From positions 124,001 through 188,000 of the forward strand of contig NZ_VKNW01000007.1 in assembly GCF_007474535.1 (NCBI RefSeq): a DNA stretch of 64,000 bases. The letters are read 5' to 3'. A program made the position numbers and the translations under genes. The number at the start of each line of letters is the position of its first letter. Position 1 is the first letter of the stretch. Shown here in pieces: positions 16,088 to 25,382 of this stretch. This DNA comes from Chryseobacterium echinoideorum. GTDB taxonomy: Bacteria; Bacteroidota; Bacteroidia; Flavobacteriales; Weeksellaceae. The notes beneath the pieces are model-generated. The model worked only from the letters and a program-made list of their open reading frames with translations. It had not been told where the DNA came from and did not search any database.

Positions 16088-16095
16088 TATATTTG
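16088..16095 (+). promoter_or_regulatory. -7 box for rlmH
   Basis: TATATTTG is an exact TAnnTTTG match; transcription would start near 16102, 13 nt before the rlmH ATG. It forms a perfect inverted repeat with the box at 16103-16110. Confidence 0.6.
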
Positions 16096-16102
16096 TGTTT
16101 AG

Positions 16103-16110
16103 CAAATATA
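16103..16110 (-). promoter_or_regulatory. -7 box for the BrkB-like gene
   Basis: The minus strand reads TATATTTG; transcription would start near 16096, 13 nt before the ATG at 16083. The two facing boxes are only 7 bp apart. Confidence 0.6.
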
Positions 16111-16114
16111 AGAA

Positions 16115-16588
16115 ATGCGAATCAGTTTAGTTTGTATCGGTAAAACAGATGATAAAGAAATTACCTCTTTGATCAAATATTACCTTACCCGGCTTCCAAA
16201 ACACTGGAATTTTGAAATCACAGAAATTCCTGATATCAAAAATGCCAAAAATCTTACTCCCAATCTTCTCAAAAAGGAAGAAGGGAAAATGTTTCTCAGC
16301 CAAATGGATAAAAATGACTGGGTTATTCTTCTTGATGAAAAAGGAAAACAGTACACCAGCAGAGAGTTTTCGCAAAAAATAGATCAGTGGATGAATTCAT
16401 CCGTCAAGAAAATTCATATTTTAATTGGTGGTGCATACGGATTTTCAGACGAAATTTACAGCAGAGCCAACGAAAAAATGTCATTATCCAAAATGACATT
16501 TACGCATCAGATGATCCGATTATTTATTGTGGAACAGCTTTACCGTGCGGATCAGATTTTACAGGGAAAACCCTATCACAATGATTAA
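16115..16588 (+). CDS. rlmH: 23S rRNA (pseudouridine1915-N3)-methyltransferase RlmH
   Basis: This 157-residue SPOUT methyltransferase modifies pseudouridine 1915 in helix 69 of 23S rRNA using S-adenosylmethionine. The C-terminal knot motifs are intact: VILLDEKGKQYTSREFSQKI, HILIGGAYGFSDEIY, and the terminal MSLSKMTFTHQMIRLFIVEQ followed by LYRADQILQGKPYHND, which is nearly invariant in the family. Length is typical. It is followed, with no gap, by the stop of the convergent gene at 16589. Confidence 0.96.
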   Translation: MRISLVCIGKTDDKEITSLIKYYLTRLPKHWNFEITEIPDIKNAKNLTPNLLKKEEGKMFLSQMDKNDWVILLDEKGKQYTSREFSQKIDQWMNSSVKKIHILIGGAYGFSDEIYSRANEKMSLSKMTFTHQMIRLFIVEQLYRADQILQGKPYHND

Positions 16589-16915
16589 TTATTTTGTAGT
16601 TACAAAAATTAGTTCTTTAATCCCTTTTTCTTTGTATTTCTTTTTTACAGAATCATTCATCAAAACCTTTACGTTTTTTACATCATTTTCTTTTAACTCT
16701 TTAAGGTCACTTAATGAACTTTCAACTTTGTTAATTAAAATTAAAGTTGTTGATTTTAATTCAGGAGATGTTTCATGCCTCTTAATTGTTTCTTGTAATA
16801 ATGAACTGGTTTGAATCTCAAGATCGTTTTTGGCTTTCTGAGCAAAAAAATTGTTAGAATTTGCCAAAGTCATTACAACGGTTGCTGATAAAATAAATTT
16901 GGAAAGTATATTCAT
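16589..16915 (-). CDS. Hypothetical secreted protein, 108 aa
   Basis: I do not recognise a family. The N-terminus MNILSKFILSATVVMTLANSNNFFAQK is a signal peptide with a likely cut after FFA. The mature part (about 80 residues) is highly charged and mostly helical (ELKSTTLILINKVESSLSDLKELKENDVKNV), ending in a beta-like GIKELIFVTTK. A TATATTTG -7 box on the minus strand at 16946-16953 gives a plausible 24-nt leader, so it is probably transcribed alone. Its stop codon abuts that of rlmH. Confidence 0.7.
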   Translation of the reverse strand: MNILSKFILSATVVMTLANSNNFFAQKAKNDLEIQTSSLLQETIKRHETSPELKSTTLILINKVESSLSDLKELKENDVKNVKVLMNDSVKKKYKEKGIKELIFVTTK

Positions 16916-17023
16916 AATTTAAATAAATCTATAATTAGTGATTTTCAAATATACAAAATCTATACGATAATCATTAAAGCTTATTATTTAACATATCTGA
17001 TGATTGAATTTCTTTTCTGTGAA

Positions 17024-17479
17024 TTAAACTTTCAGACTAAGCTGTCTTTTGGCTTCACCAACAACAAAAGCAACAGAATTGGCTATGTTGAAGCTTCTGA
17101 TAAGTGTAGACATCGGAATCGTTAAATGATTATCAAAACGGTCTAAAACATCTTTACTTAAACCCACGCTTTCCTTTCCGAAAACAAGCCAGTCACCATC
17201 CTGAAAATCATTTTCAAGGTAAGATTTTTCAGCATGAGAACTAAACAAGAATACTCTTGATAAGTCGGGAATTGTCGCGATCCATTCGTCTACATTTTTG
17301 TATTCTGTAACGTCCAGATGAACCCAGTAATCTAAACCTGAACGCTTTAAATTTTTATCATCAATTAAAAATCCGAAAGGATGAATGAGATGAAGCCTGC
17401 TTTCGGTTCCCACACATAATCTGCCTATATTTCCGGTATTGTTTGGGATTTCCGGCTCGACCAGAACGATGTTTAACAT
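17024..17479 (-). CDS. trmL: tRNA (cytidine/uridine-34 2'-O)-methyltransferase
   Basis: This 151-residue SpoU-type SPOUT enzyme methylates the wobble ribose of tRNA-Leu isoacceptors. Motifs: IVLVEPEIPNNTGNIGRLCV at the N-terminus (motif 1), LVFGKESVGLSKDVLD (motif 2) and LIRSFNIANSVAFVVGEAKR (motif 3, which forms the knot and binds S-adenosylmethionine). Length and lack of extra RNA-binding domains match TrmL/YibK. It stands alone between a TPR-protein gene and a small secreted-protein gene. Confidence 0.93.
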   Translation of the reverse strand: MLNIVLVEPEIPNNTGNIGRLCVGTESRLHLIHPFGFLIDDKNLKRSGLDYWVHLDVTEYKNVDEWIATIPDLSRVFLFSSHAEKSYLENDFQDGDWLVFGKESVGLSKDVLDRFDNHLTIPMSTLIRSFNIANSVAFVVGEAKRQLSLKV

Positions 17480-17514
17480 GAATGTTTTTAAATGATTAAT
17501 ACTAATTTAAACAA

Positions 17515-18330
17515 TTATTTTTTAGAGCATTTAGCCTCATATTCCAGTAAAAGAACTTTCTCATAGCCTGTTGCAGCGGCTTTTTGCAGATTACTGCAAG
17601 CTTCTTTGTCTTTTCCAGTATCAAACAAAATGGCAGCTTTCGTTACGTATGACTGAGAAAATTTTGGGTCGATAACTATGGCTTTATTAATATCTGCGAG
17701 AGCTTCTTTTGTTTTTTTCATTTTCAGATATACATCTGCTCTTCCGTTATATAAAAGAGATTCCGGTTTTTCGGTAAGAAGCTGATTATAATCTTTCAAC
17801 GCACCGTCCAGATCTCCATTATTTTTCTTGAGATTTGCCAAGCCTGTTCTTGCGAAAATATTATCGGGAGCAAAAGTAAGAATATGCTTCAAATCTTCCA
17901 TTGCCAGATCTTTTTTACCTAAATTATTGTAAATTTTGGAACGGGTGAGATACAATTCGGCATTTTCAGGCTCAATTTGGATACCGGTATTAATATATTC
18001 CAGCGCCTTTGTTCTGTTGCCTTTCTGATTGTGAAGTGATGCCAGATTTTCGTATACCGAAACAGATTTCGGATCAGATTTTAGTGCGGACTCATAAGAT
18101 TTAAAAGCCTGTATTGTTTTTCCTAATCTGCGTTGGGAAGTTCCCAGGAGATTGTAATATTCAGATTGATATCTTTGGATATATTCTGTTAAAACTAATT
18201 TTGAATATTGTTCTTCTGCACATTGATAATCAGCTTTTTTAAAGCATTCTTCTGCTATTTTTTTATCCTGTGCATCAATAAAATGCAGAGTGAACAAAGC
18301 TAAAGTGAAAAATAGTAGTTGTTTTTTCAT
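17515..18330 (-). CDS. Exported tetratricopeptide-repeat protein
   Basis: This 271-residue protein has a signal peptide (MKKQLLFFTLALFTLHFIDA) and about seven TPR units filling the rest, for example ECFKKADYQCAEEQYSKLV, AFKSYESALKSDPKSVSVYE, ALEYINTGIQIEPENAELYL and ALKDYNQLLTEKPESLLYNG. Such proteins act as periplasmic scaffolds in Bacteroidota; no partner can be named. Three Cys residues are present, two of them in the last 30 residues. It is separated by 62 bp from the PAP2 gene and probably transcribed from the same strand series. Confidence 0.85.
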   Translation of the reverse strand: MKKQLLFFTLALFTLHFIDAQDKKIAEECFKKADYQCAEEQYSKLVLTEYIQRYQSEYYNLLGTSQRRLGKTIQAFKSYESALKSDPKSVSVYENLASLHNQKGNRTKALEYINTGIQIEPENAELYLTRSKIYNNLGKKDLAMEDLKHILTFAPDNIFARTGLANLKKNNGDLDGALKDYNQLLTEKPESLLYNGRADVYLKMKKTKEALADINKAIVIDPKFSQSYVTKAAILFDTGKDKEACSNLQKAAATGYEKVLLLEYEAKCSKK

Positions 18331-18392
18331 ACGCCAGATTTTGTTGTTATTTTAAAAGCTAAGTTACTATTTTCTTTGATAGGAAACTCTTA

Positions 18393-18962
18393 TCAGCTTT
18401 TTAAAACTGTTTGTTTGCTCATCACTTTTTTTACCAAAAGAGAAAAGATTAACCCGAATATAATTCCTGCAACCGCGCCAACAAGTATATCCATCGGGAA
18501 ATGCACGCCCAAATAAATACGGCTGTAAGATACCACTATTGCCCAGACAAAAAGGAAATAAGGAAACCATCTTAATTTATCCTTTAAAAGAAAACTAAGA
18601 TAAGTTGCGAGAAAGAATGTATTGGATGCATGGGCAGAATAAAAACCGTAAGGTCCTCCGCATTTTACAATTCTCATAAAACTTTGCAGGGAAGGATCAT
18701 TACATGGTCTCAGTCTTGCAACGCCATACTTGAAAATTCCGGAAACCTGATCTGAAACAGTAATCCCGATTGCTGCAAAAACCAAAACATACAAAAGCTG
18801 TTTTAGCTTGAAGTTTTTGTATAAAAAATATAAAAAAATAACGTAAAGCGGAATCCATATCCATTTATCAGAAACAATAATCCAAAACTGATCAAATGGT
18901 GTATCGCCTAAATTGTTTAGGAAAAGGAAAAGATTTTTATCTTCCTGAATAATTTCATCCAT
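18393..18962 (-). CDS. PAP2-family membrane phosphatase
   Basis: This 189-residue protein has about five transmembrane helices and the three PAP2 phosphatase signatures: KYGVARLRPCNDP (C1, KxxxxxxRP), GFYSAHASNTFF (C2, with SxH) and SRIYLGVHFPMDILVGAVAG (C3, SRxxxxxHxxxD). The family removes phosphate from undecaprenyl-pyrophosphate or phosphatidic acid; lipid-carrier recycling or lipid A modification is plausible here. It starts 2 bp after the tatA stop, so they are co-transcribed. Confidence 0.9.
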   Translation of the reverse strand: MDEIIQEDKNLFLFLNNLGDTPFDQFWIIVSDKWIWIPLYVIFLYFLYKNFKLKQLLYVLVFAAIGITVSDQVSGIFKYGVARLRPCNDPSLQSFMRIVKCGGPYGFYSAHASNTFFLATYLSFLLKDKLRWFPYFLFVWAIVVSYSRIYLGVHFPMDILVGAVAGIIFGLIFSLLVKKVMSKQTVLKS

Positions 18963-18964
18963 TA

Positions 18965-19303
18965 CTATCTGCTTACAGGACCTTCATATGTTTCGTCATC
19001 TGCCGGCTTTGCTTTAGGCTCTTGAGATGCAGAGTCTGACGGACTTTTCAAGATATTTTCTTCTACATTCTGCATAGGATTAAAATCTTTGGCAGCGTCT
19101 TTTACTTTTTCTATCTCACGTTTTATTTCAGAAACAGGATTATCAGTTTCTTTCAAAATTTCCGTTTTGATATCTTCTACGGCTCCGCGCATTTTTCTCA
19201 CACCAGAACCCAAATCGCGGGCTATCTGCGGAAGTTTGTCGGGACCAAACAAAACTACTATTGCGATGGCAACAAGTGCCATTTCTCCAATGCTTAATTC
19301 CAT
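18965..19303 (-). CDS. tatA: Twin-arginine translocase subunit TatA/TatE type
   Basis: This 112-residue protein has one N-terminal membrane helix (MELSIGEMALVAIAIVVLFG), the conserved FGPDKLPQIARDLG hinge, an amphipathic helix and a charged C-terminal tail (KDAAKDFNPMQNVEEN, then SASQEPKAKPADDETYEGPV). In the Tat system it forms the pore that exports folded proteins with twin-Arg signals. The Glu in the helix start and the long tail leave some chance that it serves as TatB. tatC is not in this window. Confidence 0.88.
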   Translation of the reverse strand: MELSIGEMALVAIAIVVLFGPDKLPQIARDLGSGVRKMRGAVEDIKTEILKETDNPVSEIKREIEKVKDAAKDFNPMQNVEENILKSPSDSASQEPKAKPADDETYEGPVSR

Positions 19304-19364
19304 AGGGCTAAATTACAAAAGATTATACATAAAAATTATATTATAATGTATTTTTAAACAAATT

Positions 19365-20582
19365 TTAAGACTTCTTTTTTTGAAAGGCATAATATGTTAT
19401 TACAACACTTACAGACATCATAATGAATGCCAGAAAAAAGGGAGCTCCCGGAAATTTGACAACAGCATTTTTTTCACTGTAATGATAAAAAAGATACGTC
19501 ATCAACGGAGGACCTATACAAGAAGTGACGCTCATCAAACCGGTAAGTGCACCCTGAAGTTCTCCCTGTTCTGTTGCCACAACATTTTTACTGATTACCG
19601 ACTGTAAAGAAGGTCCGCAGATTCCTCCCAGACAATACGGAATCAGAATAGCAAACATCATCCATCCTTTTGTAGCAAAAGCAAACAGCAACATTCCTAA
19701 GGCATACAATGACAGACCGATGTAGATACTTTTATTCTCACCAAATTTTGGTGTTGTCCATCGTATTAAAACGCCCTGAACCAAGGCTATTAAAATACCA
19801 ATCACTCCTAAAGAAATCCCAACCATAAGCTCATCCCATCCAAAAACAGCCATTGTATAATAGTTCCAGTTGGTCTGCACTGCATGTCCTGCAATATATA
19901 CGAGAAAAAGTGAAACAATGAGTCCGGAAAGTTCAGGATGTTTTAAAATAAATTTAAATGAACCTATAGGATTGGCTCTTTTCCAGTCAAAATCACGTCT
20001 TTTATCTTTGTCTAAACTTTCAGGAAGAATAAAATAACCGTAGAAAAAATTAAGTAAACATAAAGCTGCCGCCGCATAAAACGGAATTCTAGGACCAAAA
20101 TATCCTAAACCACCGCCCAAAAGAGGTCCGATGATAAATCCTAAACCAAATGCAGCACCAATCATTCCGAAGTTTTTTGCACGGTCTTCATCTGTAGAAA
20201 TATCGGCGATATATGCACTTGCTGTAGTAAAGCTTGCTCCTGTGATTCCCGCAATTATTCGTCCTAAAAAAAGAAGCATGATATTGGGAGCCAGAGCAAG
20301 AAATATATAATCTACAGCAAATCCGAAAAGTGATATTAAAATCACCGGTCTTCTTCCGTATTTATCGCTCAGATTGCCGATAACCGGAGCAAAGATAAAT
20401 TGTGCGAAAGCATATACAAAACCGAGCCATCCTCCATATTTTGCAGCTTCGTTTACAGTTCCGTGTATGAGTTCTTCAATAAGTTTCGGGATTACAGGAA
20501 TAATAATTCCCAACCCGATAATATCTATTAAAAGGGTTACGAAAATAAAACCTATTGCTGCTTTCTTTTTTGATTTTTCCAT
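19365..20582 (-). CDS. MFS transporter, TCR/Tet family
   Basis: This 405-residue protein has 12 membrane helices and motif A of the DHA1 drug:H+ antiporters in the loop between helices 2 and 3 (GNLSDKYGRRPVILISLFGF), plus motif C-like GAAFGLGFIIGPLLGGGLGY in helix 5. N-terminal DIIGLGIIIPVIPKLIEEL is typical of the TetA-like branch. Chromosomal members are common in Chryseobacterium, and homology alone does not show tetracycline export. The minus strand has a TAATTTTG box (20591-20598) only 9 bp before the ATG, so the mRNA may be nearly leaderless. It lies downstream of secDF behind a terminator. Confidence 0.88.
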   Translation of the reverse strand: MEKSKKKAAIGFIFVTLLIDIIGLGIIIPVIPKLIEELIHGTVNEAAKYGGWLGFVYAFAQFIFAPVIGNLSDKYGRRPVILISLFGFAVDYIFLALAPNIMLLFLGRIIAGITGASFTTASAYIADISTDEDRAKNFGMIGAAFGLGFIIGPLLGGGLGYFGPRIPFYAAAALCLLNFFYGYFILPESLDKDKRRDFDWKRANPIGSFKFILKHPELSGLIVSLFLVYIAGHAVQTNWNYYTMAVFGWDELMVGISLGVIGILIALVQGVLIRWTTPKFGENKSIYIGLSLYALGMLLFAFATKGWMMFAILIPYCLGGICGPSLQSVISKNVVATEQGELQGALTGLMSVTSCIGPPLMTYLFYHYSEKNAVVKFPGAPFFLAFIMMSVSVVITYYAFQKKKS

Positions 20583-20684
20583 TGCGGATGCAAAATTACT
20601 TAATATTGTCTAGTTTAATATTAAGTGTGTTTCTAAATTTATTTGTTTCGTCAATAATAAGTTCCCATCGTTACAGCCAACAGC

Positions 20685-20719
20685 TAAAAAAAAGAGCCTT
20701 CCTGTTGGAAAGCCCTTTG
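20685..20719 (-). terminator. Terminator after secDF
   Basis: On the minus strand GGGCTTTCC pairs with GGAAGGCTC around AACA, followed by eight T residues. Confidence 0.85.
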
Positions 20720-20738
20720 TTATTTAATGTAGTTAAAT

Positions 20739-23633
20739 TTATTTTGAAGCGGGAACTTCTTTGTTGGTAGTAGTTCTTCCGTGTACTTCTTCTTCTTTTC
20801 CTGTTTTCAGGAAATCGTAAGCAATTGCAGAAGCAATGAATACTGATGAATAGGCTCCAAAACCAATACCGATCAATAAAGCAAACATAAATCCTCTTAA
20901 ATTGTCTCCACCGAAGATGAAAATCGCAAGAATTACCAACAATACAGTAAAGGTTGTATTGAATGTTCTTCCTAAAGTACTTGAAATTGAGTCATCAAAA
21001 AGTCCAGCCAAAGTTGAAGACTTCTTTTCTCTCAGATATTCTCTAATTCTGTCGAAAATAATTACCGTATCATTAATAGAGTAACCTAATACCGTAAGTA
21101 TTGCAGCTACAAAATCCTGATTGATTTCCATATTGAAAGGCATAAATCTGTGAAGTAAAGAATACGCTCCCAGGATAATTACTGCATCGTGGAACAAAGC
21201 GATAACCGCACCTAAAGAAAACTGCCATTTTCTAAATCTAAACAAGATATAAATGAAGATACCTCCCAATGCAGCAACAACTGCCAAAATACCATGACTC
21301 TTGATATCATCAGCAACTGTAGGACCTACCTTTTCTGACGAAACAATCCCTGTATTTCCTTTATCTGCGCTCTTGAAATCTGCCAAGGTAGTTGATGAGG
21401 ATAAGTCTCCTTTCAATCCTTCAAATAATTTCTGCTCAACAGTTTGATCTGCTCTCAAAGATTCGTCATTGATAAGATAATCTGTCGAAATTTTCAATTG
21501 ATTGTCATTACCAAAAGTTTTTACTTCAACTGAAGAGTTCTTACCATCTTCTGTTTTGAAAAACGGAACCAATTTTCGTTCAATATCCTCTGCATTTACC
21601 GGCTTATCGAATCGTACCACATAATTTCTACCACCAGTGAAATCAATTCCATATCTAAAGCCATTTGTAAAAATTGAAATTAAGCTGATAATTGTTAAAA
21701 CTAATGAAACAGTATAAGCGATTTTTCTCTTTCCGATAAAATCGATCCATGTATTTCTGAATAGATTTTTGGTAGGTGCTGTCCAGACAGACAGACCTTT
21801 TCCTTTTTCCAATCTTGAGAAAATCATCACTCTTGATAATGCTACAGAAGTAAACAAAGTCATCACAACACCAATCATCAACGTCAATGCAAAACCTTTG
21901 ATAGGTCCTGTTCCGAAGAAGAATAATACTACTGCTGTTAATAAAGTCGTAAGGTGACCATCAATAATTGCATTTAAAGCATGTTTGAAACCATCTTTAT
22001 AAGCTTCGAAGATACTTTTGCCAGCAAAGAGCTCTTCTTTTGTCCTTTCGTAAATAATAACATTGGTATCTACTGCCATTGCCATAGTAAGCACTATACC
22101 CGCAATACCAGGAAGCGTCAGTGTAAAGTCTCCGGAATCCATAATTCCGAAAATGTAGAATAAGTTGATGATCATTGCAATTACTGCATAAACACCTGCT
22201 CCTCCATAGTAGAAAATGATATAAACAATAATAATTAAGAAAGCGATAGCAAACGAAACAACTCCGGCATCAATAGATTCTTGTCCTAAAGACGGACCAA
22301 CCTGTGTTGCCTGAACTACTTTTGCTCCTGCCGGAAGTTTACCTGCTCCTAAAACATCTACTAGTTCTTTTGCCTCATCCTGAGAAAAATTCCCTGAGAT
22401 CTGAGTTCTTCCGTTAGGAATTGCACCGACAACATTCGGTGCAGTATATACTCTGTTGTCCAAAGTTACAGCAACTGGCTTTCCTACATTTTTCTCAGTA
22501 AGTGTTTTCCAGTCTTTTGCACCTTTAGAATCCATCTGCATATCTACAACTACTCTTCCTAATTCATCATAACTGATGTTGGCGGTTTCTACTGCACCGT
22601 CTACAGGTGCTTTCTGAGTGATATTTCCTCTGATAGCGTACAAAACAAGACTATTTTTGTCTGTAGCTTCTGGTTTATATCCCCACATAAATTGGGTATA
22701 CTTAATATTTGCAGGTCTTGCAGACTGCGCTACTTTACTGTTCAGAATTTTATTTACCGTTGCAGTGTCGGATAATTTTACACTTGCAACACCATTGGTT
22801 TTAAGTTTGTCTAACTGCAAAAGATTCATGAAGTTTACATTTTTTGCAACTCCCATAGAATCTCCTTTTGCGGCAATTGTTGTGGTAATGGTCTGGAAAT
22901 AAGGTGCCACTTCCGGAATCTGCTGTATTTCCCAGAACTGAAGTTTTGCAGAAGTCTGAAGCATTTTCTTTACCTTATCAATATCCTTCATTCCCGGCAT
23001 TTCTACAGAAATTCTGGCTGTACCAGGAACTCTCTGTACATTGGGCTGAATGGCACCCAACTTATCAATTCTGGTTCTGATAACTTCAAAAGCAGTACCT
23101 ACAGAAAGGTCAATTCTCTTTTTAACGATGCTTTTAACCTGATCATCCGTTGTATTGAATTTGATTTCAGAAAGATTGGTATTTCCGAAAATCTCGGGAT
23201 CAGCAAGTTTAAGGTTGGTTCCTTTTGCCTTATTGACTGCATCAAATTCAACAAAGAAATTATCTATGTACGATTTTGAAGAGTTTTTTTGTACTTCATC
23301 TGTTCTGTTTAATGCTTCAATAAGAACAGGATTGGTAGAATAATTGGTTAAATCATTTACCAAATCTCTCTGATTGATCTCTAAAAGCACATTGATACCT
23401 CCTTTCAGGTCAAGACCAAGTTTCATTTCTTTGTCTTTCGCTTTAGAGTAATAAAGATCTGTAAAGCCTAGATGAAGAGTATCTTCTTTTAATCGTTTGA
23501 TCTCTTTCTCGTTCCCGTTCGCAGCTTCAATCTGCGATTCAATTTTGCTTGCGTACCAGGTCGGCAATAGCTCATTTAAGCATATTAGCCCTAATACAAT
23601 AGCAACAATTGTAATAAGTCCTTTTCCTTGCAT
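20739..23633 (-). CDS. secDF: Protein translocase subunit SecDF (fused)
   Basis: This 964-residue protein is the fused SecD-SecF form usual in Bacteroidota. The N-terminal helix is followed by the P1 periplasmic domain with LGLDLKGGINVLLEIN, the SecD membrane half with AMAVDTNVIIYERTKEEL (proton-path Asp), then from about residue 640 the SecF half with FRYGIDFTGGRNYVVRFDKP and GYSINDTVIIFDRIREYL. It uses the proton gradient to pull proteins across the inner membrane after SecA. It is monocistronic, with a TATATTTG -7 box at 23663-23670 (minus) and a strong terminator. Confidence 0.96.
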   Translation of the reverse strand: MQGKGLITIVAIVLGLICLNELLPTWYASKIESQIEAANGNEKEIKRLKEDTLHLGFTDLYYSKAKDKEMKLGLDLKGGINVLLEINQRDLVNDLTNYSTNPVLIEALNRTDEVQKNSSKSYIDNFFVEFDAVNKAKGTNLKLADPEIFGNTNLSEIKFNTTDDQVKSIVKKRIDLSVGTAFEVIRTRIDKLGAIQPNVQRVPGTARISVEMPGMKDIDKVKKMLQTSAKLQFWEIQQIPEVAPYFQTITTTIAAKGDSMGVAKNVNFMNLLQLDKLKTNGVASVKLSDTATVNKILNSKVAQSARPANIKYTQFMWGYKPEATDKNSLVLYAIRGNITQKAPVDGAVETANISYDELGRVVVDMQMDSKGAKDWKTLTEKNVGKPVAVTLDNRVYTAPNVVGAIPNGRTQISGNFSQDEAKELVDVLGAGKLPAGAKVVQATQVGPSLGQESIDAGVVSFAIAFLIIIVYIIFYYGGAGVYAVIAMIINLFYIFGIMDSGDFTLTLPGIAGIVLTMAMAVDTNVIIYERTKEELFAGKSIFEAYKDGFKHALNAIIDGHLTTLLTAVVLFFFGTGPIKGFALTLMIGVVMTLFTSVALSRVMIFSRLEKGKGLSVWTAPTKNLFRNTWIDFIGKRKIAYTVSLVLTIISLISIFTNGFRYGIDFTGGRNYVVRFDKPVNAEDIERKLVPFFKTEDGKNSSVEVKTFGNDNQLKISTDYLINDESLRADQTVEQKLFEGLKGDLSSSTTLADFKSADKGNTGIVSSEKVGPTVADDIKSHGILAVVAALGGIFIYILFRFRKWQFSLGAVIALFHDAVIILGAYSLLHRFMPFNMEINQDFVAAILTVLGYSINDTVIIFDRIREYLREKKSSTLAGLFDDSISSTLGRTFNTTFTVLLVILAIFIFGGDNLRGFMFALLIGIGFGAYSSVFIASAIAYDFLKTGKEEEVHGRTTTNKEVPASK

Positions 23634-23662
23634 TTTGTTATAACTACGTTAAATTAAGTCGG

Positions 23663-23670
23663 CAAATATA
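23663..23670 (-). promoter_or_regulatory. -7 box for secDF
   Basis: Minus strand TATATTTG, an exact consensus match 30 bp before the ATG. Confidence 0.5.
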
Positions 23671-23852
23671 ATGATTTTATTGATATTTTATGAATTTTTA
23701 ACGGTAGAAATCGTTTATTTTCAGATATATTCAGGAATATTTTTGACTAAATGTGAAAGTATTTTTCATGTTTGAATAAAACTTAATTTATATTTCATTT
23801 AAAATTATCAATTCTGGAAACTTTATTGATGACAATAATAAAGTGCAGGAAA

Positions 23853-23882
23853 CAAAAATTGCTCAGATGCAAGTCTAAGCAA
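23853..23882 (-). terminator. Terminator after hemN
   Basis: On the minus strand TTGCTTAGA pairs with TCTGAGCAA (one G-U pair) around CTTGCA, followed by TTTTTG. Confidence 0.7.
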
Positions 23883-23920
23883 TCATATTTATATAAAATT
23901 CAAATATATTTTAAACCTTT

Positions 23921-25279
23921 CTAAATAGTCATGGAAAAAATCCTTGTTTCCGGCTTATTTCTCATCATTCTGAGATCAAAAACCATCGCAACATTTCTGG
24001 TAAAAGCTCTGCCTTTTTCTGTAATTTTTATCTGATTTCCATTAATTTCCACTAATTCATCCCGCTGCATTTCATCCAGCATTGCAAAAGCATTTTGAAG
24101 CTCGGGAATGGCATGAATGTCCTGAAATGTTGTTTCCAACTGACACATCAGATTTAAAATATTTCTTCTGATCAGCAAATCTTCATCATTAAGAATATGA
24201 CCTTTCACCACAGGAATCTCTCCTTCTTCAACCATTTTCTGATACTCTTCTACCGTTTTTACATTCTGTGCAAAAGCATACCAGGAATCTGAAATAGAAG
24301 ACATACCCAAACCTACCATCAACTGGGTGTTGCTGGAAGTATAGCCCATAAAATTTCTGTGTAGTTTTTTATGAATTAAAGACTGATAGAGATCATCATG
24401 TTCCAGTGAAAAATGATCCATCCCCACTTCAATATATCCGAGTTCCTGTAAAAGTTTTTTACCGTCTTCATATAAACGGCGTTTTTCTTCTCCGCTCGGG
24501 AGGTCATTTTCATCAAAACCACGCTGTCCCACGCCTTTTACCCATGGAACATGAGCGTAAGAATAGAATGCAAGGCGGTCTGGCTTCAGTTCTAAGGTTT
24601 TGCGAATGGTATATTCCATGGCATCCCAATGCTGATGAGGAAGTCCGAAAACCAGATCATGACTCACTCCTGTGTATCCGATTTCTCTTGCCATTTCGGT
24701 AACTTCTTTTACTTTCTCAAAAGGCTGAATTCTGTTGATGGCTTTCTGTACTTTCAAATCATAATCCTGAACTCCAAAACTCGCTCTTCGGAAACCAAGA
24801 TCATACAAAGTCTGCAAATGTTCTCTTGTGGTATTATTCGGATGTCCTTCAAATGAAAACTCAGGTTTTTCTGAAATTTCAACAGTTTCAAAAATTCCCT
24901 CCAGTAAAGTTTTTAAATTTTGGGGAGAAAAAAAAGTGGGAGTTCCACCTCCTAAATGAAGTTCTTTCAGTTTTGGTTTCTCATTAAACAGCTGAAGATA
25001 AAGCGTCCATTCTTTCAAAACACTTTCCAGATAAGGAATTTCTACGCTATGCTGCTTTGTAATTCTTTTGTGACATGCACAAAACGTACATAATGCTTCA
25101 CAAAAAGGCAGGTGGATATAGATTGAAATCCCTTCTTCCGAATTACTTTCTTTAAATGATCTTATGACGCTTGATTTCCATTCTTCACGGGAAAAAGTAG
25201 ATTCGTCCCAATAAGGGACTGTAGGATAAGAGGTATATCGAGGACCGGGAATATTATATTTATCAACTAATGAACTCAT
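23921..25279 (-). CDS. hemN: Oxygen-independent coproporphyrinogen III oxidase
   Basis: This 452-residue radical-SAM enzyme decarboxylates coproporphyrinogen III to protoporphyrinogen IX without oxygen in haem synthesis. The cluster motif is CEALCTFCAC (near residue 59), preceded by GISIYIHLPF; then LHLGGGTPTFFSPQNLKTLL, RASFGVQDYDLKVQKAINRI and the C-terminal HemN domain (NLMCQLETTF ... ITEKGRAFTRNVAMVFD). The length and the N-terminal YNIPGPRYTSYPTVPYWDE are those of true HemN rather than HemW. A TAATTTTG box at 25327-25334 (minus) may be its promoter. Confidence 0.94.
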   Translation of the reverse strand: MSSLVDKYNIPGPRYTSYPTVPYWDESTFSREEWKSSVIRSFKESNSEEGISIYIHLPFCEALCTFCACHKRITKQHSVEIPYLESVLKEWTLYLQLFNEKPKLKELHLGGGTPTFFSPQNLKTLLEGIFETVEISEKPEFSFEGHPNNTTREHLQTLYDLGFRRASFGVQDYDLKVQKAINRIQPFEKVKEVTEMAREIGYTGVSHDLVFGLPHQHWDAMEYTIRKTLELKPDRLAFYSYAHVPWVKGVGQRGFDENDLPSGEEKRRLYEDGKKLLQELGYIEVGMDHFSLEHDDLYQSLIHKKLHRNFMGYTSSNTQLMVGLGMSSISDSWYAFAQNVKTVEEYQKMVEEGEIPVVKGHILNDEDLLIRRNILNLMCQLETTFQDIHAIPELQNAFAMLDEMQRDELVEINGNQIKITEKGRAFTRNVAMVFDLRMMRNKPETRIFSMTI

Positions 25280-25382
25280 GCAGAATTAAAAATAAATGAT
25301 TAAATGAATTAAAAAAAATCATCATGCAAAATTAACCAATACTTCTGAAATAAAGACTATGAATCCGTATGAGTTTGAACAT

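Noticed and set aside
19365..20582. Tetracycline resistance determinant
   Set aside because: The protein belongs to the TCR/Tet transporter family, but chromosomal relatives have diverse substrates and nothing in the context shows drug export.
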